Positions 47,169 to 59,532 of a stretch of DNA of 64,000 nt are shown here, one piece after another. The position numbers and the translations under genes are program-made. Each line of letters opens with the position of its first letter. Position 1 is the stretch's first letter. The notes under the pieces were generated by a model that saw nothing but the letters and a program-made list of their open reading frames with translations, made no database searches and was not told the DNA's origin. Source of the stretch: Eutypella sp. D-1 (taxonomy: Eukaryota; Ascomycota; Sordariomycetes; Xylariales; Diatrypaceae); the NCBI GenBank assembly GCA_023313575.1, contig JAJTTP010000005.1, forward strand, positions 1,612,001 through 1,676,000, read 5' to 3'.

Positions 47169-48782
47169 GCGCAGTAAGAATAGTGGTAAAAATATCAGGA
47201 ACAGTCGAATGTCGTTGCTTAGAATCATTGATACCCAATTATAGGAGTTAAAAGCGCTGTTTTATGCATGCACGCGGGATTAGCGAAATATCTTAGGCAT
47301 GGCGAATGGGCGGGAAAGCTAGCGGTTTCTATCGCAAATGTCAAGAAAACGTTGTGGCGCCGTGGTCATGCAGTGCCGTCTTGCCTCAATTTCTACTTAA
47401 AGTATGACGACTAAGGTGATTGCTACGTAGTCTGGAAAGAAAATAATGCTTAAGACGCTATCATAGGGTGGTTAGTATCCGCGATGGCTTTCGCTTTCGT
47501 CGTGCCATTTGGCATAATACTTAAGTAATTATGTAAATCCATGTATATATATACTAGACATATATACCTGATATGTATTCACGTCGTGATAGCCTCAGGC
47601 GAGCGGGCAACTCTCGACTTTGGGTTCTCCCACTGTCATAGCATCATCCCCATCGACTTGTAAATTACTGACGGTTAACTTTGTAACCTACCCCCAACCC
47701 CCCTCTCCCCCTTCCATTACAAGAAAGCCAGAATACATCTACTTCCCACCTCCTACCAAAGCCTGTTCTTGCCATTGGAAACAAAAAGCTCGAGATGGTT
47801 TTGAGGATTCAAATAACCGACAAACAATATTTACGGTTTCTGAGTATATGTCTGTTTTTTAGTAGATACATTTATTTACTTCATTCGTCTCTTCCCCGCG
47901 ATCCGTTTTAGCTCGCCCCAGAGGCTATACATATGTGATACTATATACATATGCACTCGTACGTTAGCCTCCTCATTTTCACTAGTGTGTGATTTTTTAT
48001 TTACATCCGCAGACCCAGCAGGCATATGTGATTCCCGGACACCGCTATATTCGACACTGCCTGGTTGGGACCAGATCATCAGCGATGCCAAGCTTTCTCA
48101 AGGGGGTCCAGAATGTCCGCACCGGGCCCGGATCTCGTTGCCGCCTTAACATGAGACAGTAATGTACATACGCAAACAAGCATTTGTAGCCCAGGTAACT
48201 GGCTGGGGCCGTGGTGATTAGCTCTAGTTAGTTGTAGAGATACGGCTACCGCATGGACCAGGAGGGGCCAGTGGTCGAGGCTTTGTTTGCTGTACATATC
48301 TGCTTGAGTAGAGCCTTTGCACTTCGCTATTTACCTAAGCCCACGGGACACACGGCAGGCCATGGCTTCTACATATAAAATATTGAGGGTATGCTGATCG
48401 AATCCTCAATTATATATATGGCATCGACATGTGAAATTTGACGTTAGCCGCCAGAACTGGGGCTCAGCAAGGGGGGTCCCATTCTAACACGATCTCTGTG
48501 GCCGAACCATCTTGCAGGGTCTGGCGGGTTGGCTGGAGGATGCGGCACCCACCGCCATATCCACCCGTGCCGACGCCTATGATACGTCCGGAGTTGACTG
48601 GTCATCACCGCAATGGGGCGGCCACAGGAAATCCCCGTCGCGGTCCCCGGTCTTTGCGCCCCGCTTGGGTGGCCGCCTGAGAGGGATATATGGTCTGGCC
48701 ATGAGCCTCCCTTCTTGGCTCGAAAGTCCGTCCTTGCTGACTTCTTCTTGAGTTCTTCGCCCTCGACATCTTGCACGATAGA
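47169..48782. other. Intergenic region
   Basis: About 1.6 kb with the preceding gene's 3' end and the LtrA promoter. Open frames are short and without motifs. Two short tracts (47540-47580 and 47925-47955) are TATA-rich. Confidence 0.45.
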
Positions 48783-51610
48783 ATGGTACCTAGGGATCTG
48801 GACTACGCCGGCGTACGGCTGAAAATCATCAGTAGCCGTGTGGTCGACGACGAGGAGAGCCACGAGCATGAGGATGGGGAGCATGGACATCACCCACGGC
48901 CTAGGCACGGTCATGGGCATAAGCGTAGACACGACGACGAGTACGGAGAGCCGGTTTCCGATCACGACTTACACGATCGGAGGCCAGGTCACTTGAAACG
49001 TGACACTCCTATATTTTCCAAGGTCAGCCTCCGTACGTACTTGCCCGCTACCTAACAGCCCGCTAACGCCGTGCAGAATGAATCAGCGACGAATTTCGAG
49101 GTATGCAGCGCCGAGCCCAAATCTGGGGTGTCATCACTGACGAGCATGCACGTTAGTTATTTTTCGACTTATGGTTCGTGGCCAATCTGAACGTCTTCAC
49201 CACCGTAAGTATCTCAAGCTACTCCGAGGCAGCGGTACCCCGCTAACCCTAGCAGGTCCATGAGATTTTCGGCAAGGCAGAATTAGCGTCGTATATTGGA
49301 TACATCGTGTACGTCTGCAGCTTACCTGAGTCCCTTTCCCTACCACAGCTAACCAAACTCCTCTAAAGGCTTCTATGGACGACATGGCTTATGGTCACTA
49401 TCTATGACGTCCGGTATACTGCGGATAGTGTCATCGCGCGGATAGGCAGGGCGGTGCACCTCGCCGTCATGGTCGGATTTGCCGAGTTCGGAACGAGCTT
49501 CGACCCCAACGACCAAGTCAAGGCCATCTTCCAGACCCTGTCGCTGTTCCTCGCCGCATCCCGGCTCACGCTCGCCATCCAGTACGGCGTGGTGGCTTAC
49601 CATATCCGGAAGTACCGCAAGGGCAAGAGCCCGATGATCCTCACCTCACTTCTCCACCTCGTGGCCGCCGCCGTATACTTCGGGGTCTCGTTCAGGTACG
49701 AAGACGGCAAGAATAGCAGAGGCTATATCATGTGGTACATCACGGGGGTCACCGAGATGGCGTTGCACCTCAGTCTCTCGAATCTTTCTTCAGTTCTTAG
49801 CTTCAAGGGGACACACTTTGGCGAGAGGCTAAATCTGCTCACCTTGATCATTCTCGGAGAAGGTGAGCTCTCGCTCCTTGAACATTTTACGAATGTGAGT
49901 CTAACAGCAGAGTAGGTTGCATCATACTGGCAAAAAATATCACGCTTCTTGTTAAGGATACGTTCTTGAAGGAAAGCGACATCAAGTGGAGTGAGTATAC
50001 AATGGCTTTTCCCGAACTTCCATTCCTTATACTAATCTTCTAGGTGTGTCACTTATTGTGGCAGTGGTATGTGCGGCGGCGCTTGTCTACATAATCTTCC
50101 AGATATATTTCGACTGGATACATGAAGGTCACCACAATGCGATGTGTGAAAGTCACCAGGTGTGGTGGGCCTCTGTCCATCTGCCATTCCACGTCGCCTT
50201 GGTCCTCCTCCTCGAGGGTTCGATCCAATTCGTGAGCTGGAGGCGCATCTTACAGACCATCCAGGCTTCCATAAGGAAGTTAGAGGGATCCCTGACGCAA
50301 CTCAAGTCACCGACGTCTAAGGATGTCTCCGACGCGCTCTCCAGTGTCATTTATCCTTTCCTACAGCAGTACAAGCCCCCGGATGCCTACGAAACGTACC
50401 AGGATGTCCGCGATACCTTGGAGAATGTGGCTGAGATAGACGACGACTTCTGGACCCAGTCGAACTACACGCTCTCCAACCCCGTCTTCAAGGAATTCAC
50501 CGACGACGTACGCGAGCTATCCTCAACGATGGCGAGCGCTATATACTATGCATTTGGGATAGAGTTACCAGAGGAGGACGATGATGCCGCAGGTCAAGGA
50601 CTGGTATACCATATAGAGGAGGATGCCACCGAGGCTATTTCTAAACGATTCGGGCTCATAGTACGTATCTCTAACGCAATCTAAATTGGTTAACCCTCCC
50701 CTCCTACCCTTTAGCACTTACCCTTAAATTGCAAGGACTCTGCTCACCATATATAAAACAGTTCATCTACACTTTTGCGTGCGCCGGTATCGTCCTTATG
50801 ATCCTAACGATAATGCATACGCTAGCGAAGAGGAAGGGGTGGACGCGGTTCAATGTTGCGCGGACAGTGGTCTGCGCACTCGTAGCCCTAGGGCTCTCGC
50901 TGACGTGCATCGTGGCCGCCAGCCCGCGCCGACGCGACAACTTCATGGGTAGCGCCTGGATGCTGCCGACCATCGCGCTAAGCTACCTCTTCGTCCTTAT
51001 CCTCACCCACGTGCGCCACCCGCGGCGCCGCTGGGCGCTGGGCCGGTACACCGACTCCGTGCTTGGTCCCGGCGGCGGTCATGGACCAGATCCCGAATAC
51101 CGCGAAGTTAGCATGAAAGAGAAACAAGGACGCCGATCAAAGAGCAATCATCCGCCGAAGAAACGGCGAGGGGCCCCCGACGCCGCTTACAGTCGTGGCT
51201 CGAGCTATTCCGAAGAGGATAGAAGGAGGTATAGGCCGGTAGATAGAAGAGACCAGTTCAACGGGCCGGCACGACATCAGATATATGATCGAAGCCGCCA
51301 GCGTCACGTCGAGGAAGACGCACGCACCGGTCGGCGCTTCGAGGATGCCCGGGATTACAGGCCTGGGCGCGGGGTGCGGCCACCGCCGCTACCTCCCAGG
51401 AATTTGCAATCGCAATCCCGATCGCGGTCGCAGTCCTACGGTGAGCACAGTCGCCGTAACGGAGATGAGGCGGGCTTTGGCGTTTTCGAAGACCACAGAA
51501 TCAATATGCTCGCCGATGATATCGAGCGGATGATCACGCCCAGCCCCACGCCACCCACCAGCCCACCTAGCAGTCCGCCCCTAGGAAACGGTGGCCAGAG
51601 GAGACGATGA
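48783..51610 (+). CDS. LtrA-family (low temperature requirement A) multi-span membrane protein
   Basis: Eight exons (48783-49022, 49077-49100, 49157-49204, 49256-49308, 49369-49862, 49916-49990, 50044-50660, 50762-51610) give 799 residues, and every phase matches. Exons 2-4 are only 24, 48 and 53 bases, and introns are mostly 51-60 bp. The cytosolic head (about 1-85) has a His/Asp-rich patch (GHGHKRRHDDE) that could bind metal. The hallmark ELFFDLWFVANL begins near residue 89, followed by VHEIFG, LLWTTWLMVTIYDVRYTADS, ASRLTLAIQY and ERLNLLTLIILGEG, all typical of LtrA. A second membrane block (residues about 310-380 and 518-610) follows, then an Arg/Pro-rich disordered tail of about 180 residues. 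The biochemical role of this family is unknown. The start ATG is the first in frame with the His-rich head; an upstream exon cannot be excluded. Confidence 0.88.
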
Positions 51611-51932
51611 AATATGAATTAGAGGGTGGCTGTCGGCCCCAAAATCTATCATGATTTATCTTGATATCGAATTTCTGGATACGTCGAGACGATCAAAATG
51701 AAGAGTGATGTATATAATGATCTCACGACTTATAGTAAACCTACATGGTCGCTTAGTATAAAATGGAATTGCGTGGTTGGAGTTTGATGTTACGAAGGCT
51801 GAGCCCAAAGGTTGCCGACAATATACCTGAAGCCGGAAAGTTATTGTCGAACTGATCAATAGACTGTCTATCGGGGCAGAGACTAACATATATGCAAAAC
51901 CCCTCTAAGGCATCTGCGTCTTTAATGCCAAC

Positions 51933-52137
51933 TCACTCCCAGCACTTTAACAATGCATCCAGGTTGTAAATATTCTTCCATTGTACTATCCTCAGCTGGT
52001 TGTCGCCACCGCACCACGGCTGATGCCAGTCCACCGTAAAAGGGGCTCGCCTCGTTCATATATACGCCTCCCTTATCGCCCGCCAGCTCCTCTGCTAGAC
52101 GAGTGGACTTTGTAACATTAACCTTCAATTTCTTCAT
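51933..52137 (-). pseudogene. C-terminal fragment of a second BBE-like FAD oxidase
   Basis: The minus strand reads GGVYMNEASPF, the conserved start of the BBE C-terminal segment (compare YLNEAD in the intact oxidase at 30982-33106). A one-base frameshift in the A/T run at 52038-52041 follows. The next frame continues DWHQPW...NIYNLDALLKCW, which lines up with the NWQQAFYG...YDPWGLL part of the family, and then stops. The large FAD-binding part is missing. The fragment is thus broken by both truncation and frameshift. It is on the same strand as the methyltransferase remnant about 600 bp away. Confidence 0.6.
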
Positions 52138-52689
52138 TTCCTATGTGTTCACTATATCCTGGTTGTTCTAAGAAATCTTATGATCGTGTTGGCATCAAAA
52201 CTTTTGGTGAGGCGGACAAGAATAAGGGAGAGCCGCATCAAGACCTATGATGCCCCCGCCAGAAGCTCCGGGTTTCTAGAACCATCTCGTATTCACACAC
52301 CCTAGCTAGACTTTGATCCATCGCCTGGTTGGCATTCTACCTGTCTGAGATAGACGTAGAGAAGGTCTCCACCTGGTCGGCGAACACATTCGGCGTGGAC
52401 ATTTCGACCCCGGTGGTTAAGCAGGGTAGTTATTGGCAGGCAGGAATCGCAGCCCTGGAGGGTAGGATGAGGAAGGGAAATCTGAAAATACCGCCCCCAT
52501 GTCTCATCCACCCTTGAAATAAGCTTTTGGCTCTTCGCTTAGGGCTTTGCAGCCTGTCAACTGGGTGGCAATGAGGATAACATTCTTGGCGTGGGCGACT
52601 CCCCAACTGCCGGGCCCATTAACCCCCACCAACACCTGGGGATAGCGGAGAGACTAGGCTATGTATGACAGTTCATTCAGGAGTTCAAT

Positions 52690-52984
52690 CAGTGGCTTGT
52701 ATAGCACGAGTAGGAATTTGCTGCAAACCCCCGTTCTCGCTGACCAATTCCAAATCAATTAATCGATCAACCAATTATGTCACCGGTCTCGTTGCGAAAT
52801 TGAAATGAATAGATTAATGGGAATGACTTGCTTACCATTTTGTTGACATGCTCGATGACCCTGTCGCTTGGTGCCTTGGAGTACTGCTCAAGCGGCTTGC
52901 GCATGGGTTCGTTGATCTCAGTCAGGTCTTCCTTGTACCATTCTCGGTTCCGCTCGGGAAGGAGGTGTCATTGGTAGCCGCCAT
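52690..52984 (-). pseudogene. 5' remnant of a secondary-metabolism-type SAM methyltransferase
   Basis: On the minus strand an ATG at 52984 opens a short frame that is broken by a one-base shift near 52955. The shifted frame reads EWYKEDLTEINEP, then LEQYSKAPSDRVIEHVNKM, ending at a GTAAGC donor (exon 52836-52984). After a 96-bp intron the next segment (from 52739) reads RERGFAANSYSC, then hits stops. The pattern W...L..YS.I..D.V..HV...RERAF..YPYPCIG is typical of methyltransferases found in fungal meroterpenoid-type clusters. The SAM-binding core is absent. The splice phase fits exactly, which supports homology over chance. Confidence 0.6.
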
Positions 52985-53648
52985 GATAATTGCTGGAGTT
53001 ATATCCTCAAATATAGATGAATAGATCAGACTCGTTTATGATATTGCTCCTGAACCTCATTCAACGCTGAGTATTTATTATACAAGTATGTAGCTTGATA
53101 AAGATAGGTATGGAAGTGAAGGCGGGTGAAGCGTTCTTATTGTATACGGAAGTGTGAAGGATCCGAACAACGACTGCTTACACCCTTGCTGCCCCAGGTC
53201 TTCTCCTTGCGTCGCCGACCTGCACCGCCCGCCTACGCCGGTTTGTTGGTTTTCTTTGTCTATGTCTATCCACATAGGTAGAAATTAAGAAAGTAATGTG
53301 CGAATAAGCGGGGCATAAGTGACGTTGAAACCCGATCTGAGGAATCACATCGCACACGCTGAGGAATGTCAACAAGGATAGTGTCCAAAGTTTAGCCCGG
53401 GGAATGCGTAAGTCGTTCATTGCTATAACCAGCACTTGGGGTATCTGAATATCTTTGGAATATGTAAGTCTGGGTTTATTCATTAGCGTGTCCTTCCACA
53501 AGATGGTCACGTAGCTGAAGGAAATGGTACATATTTTCTTGCAAAGTGTGCGCCGACTACGGATGCAGGACAATTATAAATATATAGTAGGTATATTAGA
53601 TAACATTGAGTAAAACTACCAGGCTAACGATCAATTATCTTGCCCCTC

Positions 53649-55221
53649 TTAAACGATGCTACGCGAATCTACCTTGACCTCCTGCGTGACGGCGATATCA
53701 CCTTGCCCCTGTTGAAGATGATGGTTGGGCCTTTGCTTATGATCGCTCGAACCGCTGCCCCCTTGCGCCGTGCACTGGGCGGCAAACGTGTCACCCTCCT
53801 CGAGCTCGATGTAGGGCTCACTATCTAGCTTCCGTGTGCTGTTCGACATAATGGTTGAGAAGTCAAAGCCCTGGGTGGGCCGTTTGCCACGAAACGCCGC
53901 GTCCTCGTGCTTGTATTTGCCCTTGACGATGCTGCTGCTCGGCTCACTGGGCTTTCTTCTCTTCTTCTTCTTCACCAGCGGGCCCAGCTCGGGAAAGCTC
54001 ACACAGAGTATACCAGTCGTCAATTCAGCCAACCTGTTGTTTTTTGTGTAACCCGTCAGTATAGGATACCCAATCCTCATTCCCCGCGATTTTCCTCTTT
54101 GGAGACAGATAAGCACCAGTCACTACATACCCCCACATTATAATTTCCGGCTGGACCCAAGTCTTGTCTGGATTGCCAGAGCCTCGCAAACGGACAAGGG
54201 AACCCGCGAGACTGAAGGCGGGAGCGCTTGAGAAGCGTCAGCATTTCCCCAATAAGCACCTGTAGTCTATAGCCCTTGACCCTTTGGATTCACGCGAGAC
54301 GCCTCACCTTAGTCCAAACGTGAAGACTAGAACAACGTAAACCTTCTTTCGGAAGCTCATATTCATCTTCCATACCGCCTTGACGGGGAGCAGGAGAATG
54401 ATGACGTCCGTGGCCGTGTTGAAAAAGCCGCTAATGTTGAGAAGCCTCGGCGTGTCGATGCAGGACCCTGGTATGCTAGGGTCGAAGATCTTGGCCCGTG
54501 GCACGCACTCCCATATCTTCACAATGGACGTCGCCGTATAGAATAGGATCATTAACACTATCAGGAAGACGATGCTGATGTCGAAGGGGCTCCATCGCAC
54601 TGGCGAAAAGACCCGCCGGTACAGCCACAGCACTGAAAGCTTCGCGATACAGATCGTAATGCCGTAGTGAATAGAGGCCACGTTGAACCACTACAGAAGT
54701 TAGCGAGGATAGTATAGGATGCGAGACAGTTATTCTACCACCCGTTGACTGAGCTGAAAAAGGCCTTTAGGAGCTTACATATGATGCTTCCTGGGCTTGC
54801 GCGGGTGTTATGTCCCACTCATGCTTTCCACCATTATGTTTCATCGTGGCCGTTCCGGTCCCGCAGAAAGCTACCGTGCCAACCTGCATCATTTCTCGAG
54901 AATCAGTGATACCTCAGTGGTGAAATCTGTGCCGAAAATACCCAGCTTACCCATGCTGTAAGAGCGAGCCCTACACCTAAGTGTTAGCTCACGGGACAAA
55001 ACGAGGGTGTCGATCCCGGGTGTGCACTGACAGTCCTCGAAAATCCATGCTTTCTTAATCCAGATCCTGGTGTACGTCCGAAGACTAAAAAATATGGTCG
55101 CCAGCGGAATGGCGATGCAAATGGCGATGATGTTCTGGTGGGCTAGGGACTCAGGATGGTCGAAGTTGGAGGTTACCCCCGGGGGAGGGCGCAATGCTGG
55201 CGTCGGTGTGGCCGCCGCCAT
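53649..55221 (-). CDS. Second Pth11/SAT4-type rhodopsin-domain membrane protein
   Basis: Six exons (55032-55221, 54951-54976, 54779-54883, 54308-54690, 54131-54226, 53649-54033) give 394 residues; all five joins keep phase. The second exon is only 26 bases. The rhodopsin domain begins at NIIAICIAIPLATIFF and continues through SLRTYTRIWIKKAWIFEDC. Further family signs are HGITICIAKLSVLWLYRRVF-like helices (here HYGITICIAKLSVLW), an ECVPRAKIFD...GSC loop with the usual Cys pair, NTATDVIILLLPVKAVWKM, and AELTTGILCVSFPEL. A basic cluster (KKKKRRK) marks the start of the cytosolic tail. Such proteins are GPCR-like; ligand unknown. It lies next to the decayed methyltransferase/BBE block, much as its relative at 35570 lies next to the intact BBE oxidase. 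Confidence 0.9.
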
Positions 55222-56240
55222 TTTGACGGGCTCTCTAAGTTATGAAGTTATGAGTCGCGTTCACATTGATGAAAAAGAGCCTTTGAATACTCCAAGAGAT
55301 CAGTGTGTGGGGATATCCTACATTATTAAGTTCGCACATCTTCTGAGGCGTTTGTACTATGTGTAACGAGGTGTGCATTCAAGACAGCAACACCTCTGCG
55401 CTTCAAGGAAAATTGCAAATAGGTAAGACACCCATCGGGCATACACATACGCATGGATATCGCGTGATTGGATGTGTAACAACTGACTGTATAACGGAGA
55501 GACAGTAACAGATATCTCGGTGGTGCAGGAAGGGTAAGAGGATTGAAGAGCAAGGAGCACCAAGGTAGTACCAAGGTAGCTCTACTGAACAGCAATCCTG
55601 CTGGACTACTAGTTTGATGAGCTACCGGAAGGTTTCAGTCGCAGTCACAACATGCGACCGTTGTAGATACAATTCCTACAGTTATGTCGGCTTCCGGTAT
55701 CAGCAAACCATATCAAGCGGCTACCTGCTGGTTGGATGGCAGGGTGACACGCAACGGCTACATTCCAGCCACATTACAATGAGGTTGGGGTCCCGAAAAG
55801 ACATAGTCGATTACCCAACTCCAATATGCGGCAGATCGTCAGGATTATTTAGGCAGGCATGGCCTGCATTTTAGCTTTATAGGCGTATAGAAAGAAGTAT
55901 GTATATACAATGAACTCGGTGCTGGCGATCTTCCATAGCGACCTCCCTTTTAGGCCAAACCCCCATATGTCTTATCATACGGGCCCCGGCAAAATGTGTA
56001 ACATCCATTGCGACTCCGACCGGGCGACGCGGACCTATTGCAAATGATATGCATTATAATCCCTTCCCCGCGTCCTATCAGAACCATCCAATCCCCTCTT
56101 CGCAAAATAACTTGGCAATTTTTGAGGTGGTTTACTCTTGTGGTCGTTTTCCCCCATATCATCACAGACCGGAGAAACCCATACTCAAGGAACTCACCGT
56201 TTTCTTGTTGTCCTGTGCATCTTCACGTGCGTGAATCAAT
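55222..56240. other. Divergent intergenic region
   Basis: About 1 kb holding the promoters of the rhodopsin-domain and MFS genes. No supported gene is seen. Confidence 0.5.
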
Positions 56241-57783
56241 ATGGCCTATCACAAAGATGTCAACGTGACACGCAACGCTGCGGAGACGAGCTCCCATTCA
56301 ACTCCTGAGATTGAGCCGACCGTGCAACCTCAGGTAGACGAGCGCAGGCTGCTCCGTCAGATTGATCTGCATGTGATCCCAATACTATTCATAGTATACA
56401 TCGTGGCTTTTCTCGATCGGTAACTAGGACATACCCCACTACATATAGCCAAATACATGCTAATCGGATTACGAAGCGTTAATATTTCCAATGCGCTCAC
56501 GTTAGGGCTCCCACAGGAGCTCGGCCTCACAGGCCAACAGCCCAACGTAGCTCTCACTATCTTCTTCGTACCATATATTCTCTTCGAGATCCCATCCAAC
56601 ATCTTGATGAAGAGGCTGAGCCCGCATATTTGGCTTTCGGGCTGCATCCTGTGCTTCGGCATCATCATGATCTGTCAAGGCTTCGTGCAAAACTACGGAG
56701 GGCTGTTAGCCACCCGGTTCCTGCTGGGGCTCGCTGAGGCTGGAATCTTCCCCGGAAGCTTTTATCTCATTAGTTTCTGGTACAAACAGGAGGAGGCGCA
56801 GCAGCGCTTTACCATATATTGGTCTAGCACTATTTGCGCCGGAGCTTTCGGGGGGCTACTCGCAAGTGCCATCGCTAACATGGACGGTATTCGGGGACTC
56901 AGTAACTGGAGATGGGTTTTCATTCTCGAGGGAATTGTGACCGTCTTGGTAGGCATCGTGGCCTTCTTTTCCATCACGGACTTTCCAAGAGAGGCAAAGT
57001 GGCTCTCCCAGGAGAATCGGGAGTTCATACTACATAAGACGGGTGCCACCGAGTCTCATATAGTCCCGGTCACCACCAAAGACGTTCTGACCTTCCTCTC
57101 AAAACCCAAGAGCTGGCTCGCGGCCATCATGTACTTCTGTAAGTTGATGTGAAATTGACAGGCCACGAATTGGTGATTTCAGTGCTAATTTCATTCTTAT
57201 AGCAATTCTTGTACCCTCATATTCCATCGTGTATTTCATCCCCACCATTGTCCAAACCCTTGGTTATGGGACTATCCAAACCCAACTGCATGCCGTGCCT
57301 CCCTTTGCCGCTACCTTTGGATTCACGATTCTCATAGCGTATCTCTCAGATAAGCTTTGGGTACGATCCCCTTTCATCTTCCTCGGTCTCGCGCTTCTCG
57401 TCACCGGTCTCGCCATCTTGATGACTGTCCACGGGGCTGCGCACTTCTCTGCCGAATACGCGGCGCTATGCCTTGCGTCCATGGGCTCATTTGGTATTGG
57501 TGGGAACATAGTTTGCTGGGTGGTGATGAATCTGCACGGCCACGCGGAGCGCAGCATTGGGTCTGCGTGGATGATCTGCTTTGGGAATGCCGGCGGGATT
57601 GTAGCCACATTCGCTTTTCAGAGCAAAGACTCGCCCTACTATCATACTGGCTACTCCATATGTATCGCTATGAGCGCGCTCTGTGTAGTCTCCTGCGCTT
57701 TCTACGCATTAATAGTCTGGCATGAGATGAAGGCAAGCCCCAGGGTCGAGAGTGGTAGAGAGAAACATGTATTATATTTATAG
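56241..57783 (+). CDS. MFS transporter of the anion:cation symporter type (TNA1/allantoate permease-like)
   Basis: Three exons (56241-56419, 56477-57138, 57203-57783) with introns of 57 and 64 bp give 473 residues, normal for the family. The cytosolic N-terminus ends in RRLLRQIDLHVIPILF, the typical entry to helix 1. DRVNISNA is rebuilt across the first splice. GLTGQQPNVALTIFFVPYILFEIPSN and RFLLGLAEAGIFPGSFYLISFWYK are strong signatures of the nicotinate/allantoate/pantothenate subfamily. Twelve membrane spans can be counted, with a short charged tail. It probably imports a small organic anion or vitamin by proton symport; the substrate cannot be read from sequence. It is divergent from a rhodopsin-domain gene, so shared control is possible. 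Confidence 0.92.
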
Positions 57784-59532
57784 GGGTGTATCTACGTCAA
57801 GATGCATTTCTTGATCAGCAGGAACGGCCTCATATCGTATTACACTCTGTGAATGTGTCGTGAGATGAAAGGAATGCGCTACAGCAATGCGTTAACACGA
57901 CGTCATTTCATGGGCCACCAACCCACACCGTATGAGCTGGCGTAAAGGACCCAATACTTTATATATATGCGCCACATTTGCAGGCAGCTTGGAAGAGTTT
58001 AAATATAACTAACTCAATCATATATGCATTGAAAAAGTACTACCACTCGCAGCCACATCAGCCAGGAACAAATAGCATCGAGGTTCTTAATGAGCGATCT
58101 TGCCGCATGGCAGCTAATCCCCTTATTGTACTCATATCGATTTTCCAGCGGCTGCTATGTCAAGATATCAACTATCTTGGTCTCTGTCGTAGATTTATTA
58201 GGCGTCGAGATAAAACATCTCATAGCTATAATGGCATGTTACATACCTAACGCAGGGGATGGTGTTGAGCGATGTTATGTCACTAACTGAAGCCTTGGCT
58301 TTCTAACTATGACTAGTGAGACAACAGTCACATAGCTGACCGATCGAGGCGACACTAATGATTGGACCGCGGGGGCATTGTTTATGTAAGGTATTCCTGA
58401 CCAGACATCGCATTCGATTGAAATAGAACTGCCAGCCCCATCACCGCTTACTAGGAAGATATTCTCGGTCTCGATGAAAAGGTAGGGGTTACAGCACTTG
58501 GAGCCTGGGCAACAGGGGAATGACTTAGGACAAGTCGAAGAAAGTACTTATAGCTCAGTCAAGAGATGACATCGCATAGATACTAGTCGGATAGAAAAAG
58601 CTGCCAGCTCGAACTTTGGAGGGTAGCATATTGACCACATCTAAGTACATATCGTTTACCTCCCATGCGATGATGATTCCGGCCCCACGAAGATGTGCCT
58701 CCGTGTATGCTTAGGGCAGAGGGACACGTCGGTTATCCCATATGCCCTCGAGCTTTAACTTGACGGATCGTAATCAGAAAACTATATACCCAAGGAGAAC
58801 AGCCACATGGACTATAAATTCGTGAAATTCATATTTCGTGATGCTCTTTTAGGAGAATTGGATGCGACATAACTTATCAGTAAAGGTAAGCGCCCTTGAA
58901 AAGGGGTAAAGGCTAAAAAGGGGGCCAAGTACCTAAGTATTCCATGCCTAGGTACTAGCCCGGCAGGCCCGGCTACCTATATTTTCCGAAAATTTGCCGA
59001 TACCCCAGGACATGCTTGTATGGGTAATAAGGCTTGAGTTTCGGATATATGCATCTCGAAGTCCATCGTCCAAAAGAGGCAATCAGGCGAGTCCGCATGT
59101 TATCTACCTTCGTCATCGTCCGAACTACCATCACAAGATACCAACATGGAACATCCACAACCCCCCGGTAATGTTGTTCATGGCCACACAAGAACGAGAT
59201 CCGGTGTTAAATGTAAGTGGTCACGGTTCCCCGGTCCAATTTGGTGATGACGCGATGCAAGGCATGGGGCCCAACGCTCAGGTTGTTTCTCTGGCCTGAA
59301 TATCAGGTCAGGCCCGGCGATATGACAGCTGGACTTGATTGAACTTGTCGGCCCACATAAATTCGAATAACACACATTGGATGGCAATAGACCGATGATA
59401 TGTGGTTGAAAGGGTGGCTGAAGCTGCTAACGCGTTGAGTTCTGTAGCCGTCCGGCCCAGAACTTCCACCAGGGGCCCACTAGACACAGACGAGTAGGCG
59501 CGCTCCTATCTGATAGTCCAGATGGACCGCTC
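57784..59532. other. Intergenic region
   Basis: About 1.75 kb. A CCTAGGTA motif is at 58947-58954. Open frames are short and unconvincing. It holds the MFS 3' end and the promoter of the TRAPPC12-like gene. Confidence 0.5.

Larger units (their letters stand above)
51611..53648. other. Region with decayed metabolic genes
   Basis: About 2 kb without an intact gene. It holds the two pseudogene remnants listed separately, plus an unassigned coding-looking stretch on the minus strand near 52510-52620. The part from 53000 to 53648 shows nothing recognisable. Confidence 0.5.
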
